Assembly: GCA_003545435.1 (NCBI GenBank)
Contig: DPYI01000063.1
Span: forward strand, 6,545-20,592
From: Patescibacteria group bacterium
Lineage (GTDB): Bacteria > Patescibacteriota > Microgenomatia > UBA10105 > UBA927
Direction: 5' to 3'
DNA: 14,048 nucleotides
Both the position numbers and the translations under genes were made by a program. Positions 8,054-13,016 of the stretch are shown here, piece by piece. Below the pieces are notes generated by a model. The model searched no databases and was not told where the DNA came from. It saw only the letters and a list, made by a program, of their open reading frames with translations. Every line of letters starts with the position of its first letter. Positions within the stretch are counted from its first letter, which is position 1.

Positions 8054-8877
8054 GCGCCTCCTTTTGCGGATATTCTTACAATATCAAGCAGTTGTTCATG
8101 GAGTATTCCGTTTGAGGCTACTATACCGTTGGACAGATTTCTATTTTTAATACGGTATCCGTCGCAATCCGTTACTTTTCCTCCTGCTTCTTCAACAAGA
8201 AGTATTGACGGTGCTACATCCCACCATTTGAGAGGCAATGGAGATATGAGTCCGTCAAATACACCTTTTGCTACAGATGCTAAAAGATACGCATCGTGCC
8301 ATCCGGGACGGATTCGGTAGCACGCTAACACTGTATTTTTTAAAATGCGGATACCTTTTTCAACCAGATTCTTTTCCTGCTGATATGACGGTATGTGGAA
8401 TCCAATGTATGATTGAAAAAGATTGTCGGTTTTTGAAACATGGATTTTTTCGCTATCACAATAAGACCCATTTCCTTTAGAACACGTATATAGTTCATTG
8501 TGCCCGATTTTACGGGCAACACCTGCAACTAATTCCCGGTTATGTTCAACAGCGATAAGGCATCCGTATTCTCCGGCACCGCGCGCAAAATCTCTTGTCC
8601 CGTCCAGCGGATCAATAACCCAGGTATAGTCTGAAGATCCGGGTTGTTCCCCGTATTCTTCCCCTAAAATTCCGTGATCAGGATATTTTTTATGAATTTT
8701 TTCACGGATAAGGTTTTCTGCTTCGTGATCCGCATTTGTTGCAAAATCCATTTCCTCTTTCTTTTTGGCAATGGTAAACGTATGTTCATACGAACGAATG
8801 AGCGTTACTGCTTTTTCAGCATATTCTACCGCATCTTCCTCAAGTTGACGATAAAAGGCAGAAGTTTTTTTATTCAT
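8050..8877 (-). CDS. Inositol-monophosphatase-family sugar/nucleotide phosphatase
   Basis: This 275-residue Mg2+-dependent phosphatase belongs to the IMPase/FBPase-IV/CysQ superfamily. Metal-binding motifs are present in order: D44 and E53 in the first helical region, LGEEYGE (71-77) with E73/E74, the signature WVIDPLDGTRDFARG (86-100) with D89, D92 and T94, and WWDVAPSILLVEEAGG (218-233) with D220. Family members act on myo-inositol phosphate, fructose 1,6-bisphosphate, 3'-phosphoadenosine 5'-phosphate or histidinol phosphate, and the sequence alone does not decide. Since a bifunctional FBP aldolase/phosphatase is encoded nearby, a pure FBPase role looks redundant. Its ATGA overlaps on both sides, with the phosphomannomutase gene upstream and the isomerase gene downstream, argue for a sugar-phosphate role in the same pathway. 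A GGAG lies 10 nt before its ATG. Confidence 0.88.
   Translation of the reverse strand: MNKKTSAFYRQLEEDAVEYAEKAVTLIRSYEHTFTIAKKKEEMDFATNADHEAENLIREKIHKKYPDHGILGEEYGEQPGSSDYTWVIDPLDGTRDFARGAGEYGCLIAVEHNRELVAGVARKIGHNELYTCSKGNGSYCDSEKIHVSKTDNLFQSYIGFHIPSYQQEKNLVEKGIRILKNTVLACYRIRPGWHDAYLLASVAKGVFDGLISPLPLKWWDVAPSILLVEEAGGKVTDCDGYRIKNRNLSNGIVASNGILHEQLLDIVRISAKGGA
8057..8065 (-). promoter_or_regulatory. Shine-Dalgarno site of the isomerase gene
   Basis: The minus strand reads AAAAGGAGG with a 3-nt spacer to the ATG at 8053. The site lies inside the end of the upstream phosphatase gene, which supports coupled re-initiation at the ATGA overlap. Confidence 0.75.
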
Positions 8878-10241
8878 TTTATTTTTGCTCCGAACGAAGC
8901 CATTTTTGATAATAACTCATCGGTTTTTTGCTTTAATATATCAGCGGTATCCGCTTCTATGTTCATACGAAGCAATTGTTCGGTTTTTGATGGTCTGAAA
9001 TTAAACCAATACGTCGGATACCATACACTGACCCCATCCAACTCATCGGTAGATACTGCATCCGCGTATGCCGCCTTTATAGCTGAAAGTACGGATGGAA
9101 TATCCGATACGCTGAAATTGATTTCTCCGCTTGAAGGATAGATATTGAGCTCGTCTACAAGTTCTGAAAGTTTTCTATCGGATTTTGAAAGCAGTGCAAA
9201 AATCATCAAAGCACTCAATATCCCGCTTTCTGCACAATAATAATCACGGTAATAGTAATGGCCGGAATGTTCTCCTGCAAAAATAGCGTTCGTCTCCCGC
9301 ATCTTCAGCTTAATGGGGCTATGGCCGACGCGCACCCGGATTGCCTTTCCTTTATATTGTTCAATTACATGAGGTACAATGCGCCCGCAAATTGCATTAT
9401 AAAGAACAGTTTCTCCCGGATGGTTTTCTAAAATATAACGTGCCAGGAGTGCGGTTGTTATGGTTCCCGGGACAAATCGTCCTTTGTCGTCAATGAGAAA
9501 CATTCTGTCCGCGTCGCCGTCAAATGTAACCCCAACATCAGCACGTATTTCCAGAATTTTTTCTTGCCCTGCCTTATTGTTCTCCGGTATGAGAGGATTA
9601 GGAACATGATTGGGGAAATGGCCATCGAGTTGGAAAAATAACGGTGTAAGCTGTATGGGAGTTCCCTCAAGAGCGTATGGAACAATTTTTCCGGCCATTC
9701 CGTTTCCCGCATCAGCTACGACCTTCAGAGGTTTCAATAATGATGTATTAACAATCGAATGGATTTTCTGTTTCCATTCATTCCATAAATCAATATTCGT
9801 AACGATACCCTTTTTTACAGCAGGCGGAAGAGGTCCGTTTTTTATCTGATCCCGTACTGCGTACAGCCCGCTGTCGCCGGATACTGCTACGGGACCTTTT
9901 TTCACGACTTTCATGCCGTTATATTCAGGAGGATTGTGAGAAGCTGATATCATGATAACTAAATCATAGTCTTTGGTTCCAGCAATAAAATATTGGTTTT
10001 CTGTTCCGGCAAGCCCTGCATCAAACACATCAATGCCCAGCGTCGTAAAAACATCTACCAATGAGTCCCGTATTTTTTGACTGGAAAGCCTCATATCTCT
10101 GCATATTGCTACTGTTTTTGGCTGGAATTGCCTGACAATAGCGTATGCAATAGCTGTGAATACTTTTACATTTATCTGTGTAGGATATACGCCCCGTATG
10201 TCATAGTCTTTAAAAATAGTTAAATCTATTGGAGAATTCAT
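8874..10241 (-). CDS. manB: Phosphomannomutase/phosphoglucomutase
   Basis: This 455-residue alpha-D-phosphohexomutase interconverts hexose 6-phosphate and hexose 1-phosphate (mannose and/or glucose) through a phosphoserine. All four family loops are visible: the N-terminal FKDYDIRGVYP (10-20); the phosphoserine loop ISASHNPPEYNG (98-109) with S101; the Mg2+ loop TFDGDADRMF (239-248); the sugar-recognition loop AGEHSGHYYY (322-331); and the phosphate-binding loop FRPSKTEQLLRMNIEA (415-430), where the usual TEP is TEQ. Length is normal. Start at ATG 10241 is supported by AAAGGA seven bases upstream, which overlaps the holA stop. The product would feed sugar-nucleotide synthesis for glycans or cell-surface polymers. 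The gene ends in an ATGA overlap with the phosphatase gene. GlmM-type specificity is less likely, as that subfamily has different loop residues, but mutase specificity is hard to read from sequence. Confidence 0.93.
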   Translation of the reverse strand: MNSPIDLTIFKDYDIRGVYPTQINVKVFTAIAYAIVRQFQPKTVAICRDMRLSSQKIRDSLVDVFTTLGIDVFDAGLAGTENQYFIAGTKDYDLVIMISASHNPPEYNGMKVVKKGPVAVSGDSGLYAVRDQIKNGPLPPAVKKGIVTNIDLWNEWKQKIHSIVNTSLLKPLKVVADAGNGMAGKIVPYALEGTPIQLTPLFFQLDGHFPNHVPNPLIPENNKAGQEKILEIRADVGVTFDGDADRMFLIDDKGRFVPGTITTALLARYILENHPGETVLYNAICGRIVPHVIEQYKGKAIRVRVGHSPIKLKMRETNAIFAGEHSGHYYYRDYYCAESGILSALMIFALLSKSDRKLSELVDELNIYPSSGEINFSVSDIPSVLSAIKAAYADAVSTDELDGVSVWYPTYWFNFRPSKTEQLLRMNIEADTADILKQKTDELLSKMASFGAKIK

Positions 10242-10252
10242 ATCAATTTCCT

Positions 10253-10939
10253 TTATAAATCAAGAATAAACTGCGTTATGAGCTGTGAGAGAGTAAACGG
10301 CGCTGCGCCTGTTTTGAAGGAATATTCAAGTTCAATTAAGCGGTTATGCATAATAAGAAGTTTATCCATGGTAAATGACTTTCCCTGGTTTGTCAAACGG
10401 CTAAGCTGCCATCCTGATATTCGATTTGGGGTGATACCGTCTTTTACCTGAATAAGCTGACGGACCCGATTCTGAACCATATAGAGAATCAATTCCGGAG
10501 CTTCAGTGGTTTCTGCTTTTTCATATGTTCCAATCACATTTCGTGCATTTCCCGGTACTAGTGCGTCAAGAAACGCAAAAATTATGCCCGGAGTTTTGAA
10601 AAGATGAATATTTGCGTCTTTTAGACAGGTAAGAGCGGTTTTTCCCAGCTCCTTAGGCTCCCAGATAATAATTGTAGCGGTTTTACCAGCCTGAATGAGT
10701 ATGTCAGCGTAGAGTTTAATTAATTTCTCTTTTCTTCCCAGAGGCGAGAATATATTTTCTAATGCAACAAGGACGGTTGAGCCAAAAAGAGAAAGGGATT
10801 CCACAGCCTGGCGGAGTTCAGATTCCGAAATATCTTTTCCGTTTATGTCGCGGATTTCTTTGTCTTTGGCCAGATCTTTTAGCCGGACTAATTCCGCCCG
10901 CGATGCAACGATGTTGTCACCATGAAGAATGATAAGCAT
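10253..10939 (-). CDS. holA: Short DNA polymerase III delta-subunit-like protein
   Basis: This 228-residue protein resembles the delta subunit of the bacterial clamp loader, which opens the sliding clamp. The N-terminus MLIILHGDNIVASRAELVRL matches the delta start (hydrophobic strand, then G-[ED]-[DN], then an Arg-containing helix). The middle holds a LFGSTVLVALENIFSP strand region of the kind that precedes the clamp-binding part, and TATIIIWEPKELGKT. The C-terminal third (from about 150) is helical and ends GAAPFTLSQLITQFILDL, similar to a collar domain. It is far shorter than the usual 320-345 residues, and the lid domain appears missing or very reduced. An in-frame ATG at 10993 would add 18 residues encoded by a repeat element, so the start at 10939 is chosen. 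There is no Shine-Dalgarno sequence. It lies between the metallopeptidase gene and manB, 11 bp before manB. Many such divergent delta proteins are labelled hypothetical, so certainty is moderate. Confidence 0.62.
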   Translation of the reverse strand: MLIILHGDNIVASRAELVRLKDLAKDKEIRDINGKDISESELRQAVESLSLFGSTVLVALENIFSPLGRKEKLIKLYADILIQAGKTATIIIWEPKELGKTALTCLKDANIHLFKTPGIIFAFLDALVPGNARNVIGTYEKAETTEAPELILYMVQNRVRQLIQVKDGITPNRISGWQLSRLTNQGKSFTMDKLLIMHNRLIELEYSFKTGAAPFTLSQLITQFILDL

Positions 10940-10944
10940 ATTAT

Positions 10945-11048
10945 TAATTTTCAAATTACAAACACCAATTTTTAGAGAAAATACAAATTTCAAACCTAAT
11001 CCCGCTTAGCGGGACTATTGAAAATTGAAAATTTAAAATTGAAAATTA
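10945..11048. repeat. 104-bp palindromic AT-rich element, MITE-like
   Basis: The segment begins with TAATTTTCAA (10945-10954) and ends with its exact reverse complement TTGAAAATTA (11039-11048). The left arm has further CAAATT units and the right arm is built of iterated GAAAATT units (11020-11047). In the middle lies a GC-rich hairpin TCCCGC-TTA-GCGGGA (11000-11014), standing out from the AT-rich arms. No target-site duplication is obvious. The element fills most of the 117-bp gap between the metallopeptidase gene and holA and reaches to within 5 bp of the holA start. The hairpin lacks a following T-run on either strand, so it is not a classical terminator. Confidence 0.55.
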
Positions 11049-11056
11049 GCTGATCT

Positions 11057-11431
11057 TTATTTATCCTTATATTCTCGAAACAACTTCTCTACCGTCCGTG
11101 TATCGATTTTTTTGTGTATCCCCCGATGCGGTACAAGAGCTCCTGAAAAATTCTTCGGTATATGCATGAGTTCATGGATGATAACTCTCGTTTTATCATC
11201 CAAAGACAAATGATCAAAATGTTGGGACAGCACTTCGATGATATAGTGTGCAGGTTTGCCGAGAGCCAGCTGCCAGATATGCGGAAAACTCCATATTCGG
11301 GCTCTTGCCCGAGACGTTGCCTTTATACTTCTCATGCAGACAATCCGTGAAGCATCTATATATGGAAATAATTTCCTGTTTAATACGGATTTTACGATTT
11401 TATCTATATCCGGCGCCTTTTCAACAATCAT
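11057..11431 (-). CDS. Small putative zinc metallopeptidase (HELMH), phage-metallopeptidase-like family
   Basis: This 124-residue protein carries an HExxH zinc site, IIHELMHIPKNFSG, with HELMH at 86-90; H102 or H106 (VPHRGIH) could be the third ligand. The KATSRARARIWSFP stretch (37-50) and the HIPK-FSGALVPH arrangement match small proteins annotated as putative metallopeptidases in phages, archaea and uncultured bacteria (as I recall, Pfam PhageMetallopep). The basic SRARARIW segment precedes a predicted helix, HIWQLALG. No signal peptide or membrane segment is visible, so it is probably cytoplasmic. The biological substrate is unknown; an SprT-like role in protein-DNA repair is possible next to rarA, but that is context only. 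No Shine-Dalgarno sequence precedes ATG 11431. The gene is flanked on both sides by AT-rich repeat-like DNA. Confidence 0.72.
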   Translation of the reverse strand: MIVEKAPDIDKIVKSVLNRKLFPYIDASRIVCMRSIKATSRARARIWSFPHIWQLALGKPAHYIIEVLSQHFDHLSLDDKTRVIIHELMHIPKNFSGALVPHRGIHKKIDTRTVEKLFREYKDK

Positions 11432-11438
11432 AAATTAG

Positions 11439-11483
11439 ACTTTTATCTTTACAAACTTTATAACTTTATAAACTTTTATCTTT
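11439..11483. repeat. AT-rich iterated segment (AACTTTATA units) at the rarA 3' end
   Basis: On the plus strand AACTTTATA occurs at 11454-11462 and 11462-11470, followed by the variant AACTTTTAT at 11471-11479. The array is flanked by two copies of ACTTTTATCTTT (11439-11450 and 11472-11483). The rarA stop codon (11476-11478) lies inside it, so the last rarA codons overlap the repeat. It fills the 44-bp gap before the metallopeptidase gene. A similar AT-rich element lies on the other side of that gene. Confidence 0.45.
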
Positions 11484-12654
11484 TATAATATTTCTTCCCC
11501 TTTATCTTTTCCGGCAAATGGGATTCAGTTGAGTATTTATCATACCCCTTCCCGTATCCTAAGTCTTTCATGAGTTTTGTCGGAGCATTTAAGATATTTT
11601 TAGGCAGAGGAAGATTGCCGTATGTCTTTACGTCATTTAAAGCCTCCATATACGCCTCGTACGTTCTGCGGTCTTTTTTTGCCAGCGCAAGATACACCAC
11701 CCCATGAGCAAGATTTTCCTGACATTCAGGATATCCGATCTGATGGCACGCCCCAAACACGTCGTTTGCCACAACCAGTGCGGTTGGCTGGGCCATGCCG
11801 ATATCCTCGGAAGCAAATACGATCATCCTTCGGGCAATGAAAAGCGGATCCTCGCCGGCAGCCACCATCCGGGCAAGATAATAAAGAGCTGCATCCACGT
11901 CTGATGCACGCATGCTTTTGATAAAAGCAGAAATGGTATTGTAATGTTCATCTCCTTTGGTATCGTACTGGAGCATTTTCCGTTGGGATGCTTCTTCAAT
12001 GTCTGCGATGGATAAGGGTTTTTTTCCGACCTGAAGGGTTCCCGCAATCTCAAGAATGGTAATAAGTTGCCTTGCATCTCCATTTGCGATTTGGAGAAGA
12101 AAAAAGCGGGCATCTTCCTGTATTGTTTTTTTAATTTCTTTTAATGATATGTCAATAATACTATTTAATTCTTTTTCAGTGAGTGCATTCAGTACAAATA
12201 CCCTGCATCGGGAAAGAAGCGGAGAAATGACTTCAAATGACGGATTTTCCGTGGTTGCACCGATAAATATAACCGTCCCCCTTTCAACATGGGGAAGAAG
12301 GGAATCCTGCTGGGCTTTGTTAAACCGATGGATTTCATCAATAAAAAGTATTGTTCTTTGTCCGGAAACCTCAAGCCGTTCTTTTGCTTCTTTTATCACT
12401 TTTCGGATGTCATCCAACCCTGTCGTAACAGCGGATTTGGGTTCAAAAATACTGTTTGTAAGAGTACTTAAAAGATATGCAAGTGTTGTTTTTCCGCATC
12501 CCGGCGGTCCCCACAAAATCATTGACGGAATAAAACCGGTTTTCAGGAGTTTCCGGATTACACCGTTTGATCCAACCAAATGTACTTGTCCGATAACTTC
12601 ATCAAGGTTTTTCGGCCGCAGCCGTTCTGCCAGAGGAATTGCGCTCTCATTCAT
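11476..12654 (-). CDS. rarA: Replication-associated recombination protein A (RarA/MgsA, WRNIP1 family AAA+ ATPase)
   Basis: This 392-residue AAA+ ATPase acts at stalled replication forks and in recombination; the family is related to clamp-loader ATPases. The N-terminal PLAERLRPKNLDEVIGQVHL (7-26) is the family opening. Walker A is GPPGCGKTT (49-57), Walker B LFIDEIHRFNKAQQDSLLPHVE (103-124), sensor 1 IGATTENPSFEV (131-142) and the arginine-finger region LLSRCRVF (146-153). The C-terminal half has the RarA-specific tetramerisation part, recognisable by KGDEHYNTISAFIKSMR, DAALYYLARM, EDPLFIARRM, FASEDIGMA and the late YGKGYDKYSTE. It appears complete; the usual length is 420-450, so the C-terminus is slightly short. 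No Shine-Dalgarno sequence is visible. An extended -10-like TGATAGAAT ends 6 nt before the ATG, which suggests its own, possibly leaderless, transcript. A 51-bp gap separates it from the upstream small gene. Confidence 0.95.
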   Translation of the reverse strand: MNESAIPLAERLRPKNLDEVIGQVHLVGSNGVIRKLLKTGFIPSMILWGPPGCGKTTLAYLLSTLTNSIFEPKSAVTTGLDDIRKVIKEAKERLEVSGQRTILFIDEIHRFNKAQQDSLLPHVERGTVIFIGATTENPSFEVISPLLSRCRVFVLNALTEKELNSIIDISLKEIKKTIQEDARFFLLQIANGDARQLITILEIAGTLQVGKKPLSIADIEEASQRKMLQYDTKGDEHYNTISAFIKSMRASDVDAALYYLARMVAAGEDPLFIARRMIVFASEDIGMAQPTALVVANDVFGACHQIGYPECQENLAHGVVYLALAKKDRRTYEAYMEALNDVKTYGNLPLPKNILNAPTKLMKDLGYGKGYDKYSTESHLPEKIKGKKYYKR

Positions 12655-12660
12655 GAGCCC

Positions 12661-12669
12661 ATTCTATCA
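12661..12669 (-). promoter_or_regulatory. Possible extended -10 promoter element of rarA
   Basis: The minus strand reads TGATAGAAT, that is TG-n-TAGAAT, an extended -10 element (5 of 6 matches to TATAAT). The hexamer ends six bases before the rarA ATG at 12654, so transcription would begin at or next to the start codon. The upstream region is AT-rich but has no good -35. The absence of a Shine-Dalgarno site agrees with a leaderless transcript. Confidence 0.45.
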
Positions 12670-12705
12670 CAGAATATATAGAACAAAATAAAATTTCATA
12701 CCGTG

Positions 12706-12978
12706 CTAATCGGCATGAACATGTATGGGTCTTTTATCCTGAGCCTCATTAACCTCAACAAAGTCAAGTTTATGATAATAAATATCACATGGTTGTCCTG
12801 ATTCATCAGGATCAATTCTTACATGTTTTTCCGTTCCATTAACAGAAGATGTAAGAAGTCTTAATGCCTCTTCTGTCTCGGCAAAGAAATGTATATATAG
12901 AAGTTCTGCTTCTGCGCTTACATAAATATTACCCGGAACACGAGAGACTTCATCCTCGATTGTAACTGCTGGACACAT
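12706..12978 (-). CDS. Unrecognised 90-residue protein between metK and rarA
   Basis: I do not recognise this protein. It starts MCPAVTIEDEVSRVPGNIYV and ends KRPIHVHAD. The middle has alternating beta-like (IYVSAEAELLYIHFFA) and helical (ETEEALRLLTSS) stretches, then a Cys-containing strand region (QPCDIYYHKLDFVEV), which suggests a small compact alpha/beta fold. It is acidic, has two Cys (C2 and one near residue 64), and has no signal peptide or membrane segment. The start is set by AAAGGAG five bases before ATG 12978. A longer in-frame ATG at 13038, inside the end of metK, would add 20 residues but has no comparable Shine-Dalgarno site. The gene lies 38 bp after metK and is probably co-transcribed with it. 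Good codon structure and a real ribosome site make it a credible gene, but no function can be assigned. Confidence 0.7.
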   Translation of the reverse strand: MCPAVTIEDEVSRVPGNIYVSAEAELLYIHFFAETEEALRLLTSSVNGTEKHVRIDPDESGQPCDIYYHKLDFVEVNEAQDKRPIHVHAD

Positions 12979-12983
12979 ACAGA

Positions 12984-12990
12984 CTCCTTT
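12984..12990 (-). promoter_or_regulatory. Shine-Dalgarno site of the 90-residue protein
   Basis: The minus strand reads AAAGGAG with a 5-nt spacer to ATG 12978. This decides for the shorter start over the ATG at 13038. Confidence 0.7.
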
Positions 12991-13016
12991 TGGCTCAAAC
13001 AGAATGTTTATTGAAT

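Noticed and set aside
8674..9141. A 155-codon open frame on the plus strand opposite the phosphatase and manB
   Set aside because: Its Phe-rich composition is what antisense translation of Lys/Glu-rich codons gives; the minus-strand genes have full catalytic motifs.
10940..10993. Longer holA start at ATG 10993
   Set aside because: The 18 extra residues are encoded by the 104-bp repeat element; the delta-like N-terminus begins at ATG 10939.
11000..11014. The TCCCGC-TTA-GCGGGA hairpin as an intrinsic terminator
   Set aside because: The stem is only 6 bp and is not followed by a T-run on either strand; it is the centre of a longer palindromic element.
11439..11483. CRISPR-like array
   Set aside because: The units are 8-9 bp, AT-only in character and contiguous, with no spacers and no cas genes nearby.
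12056..12691. A 211-codon open frame on the plus strand opposite rarA
   Set aside because: It mirrors the rarA coding frame, whose Walker motifs are certain; the plus-strand product resembles nothing known.
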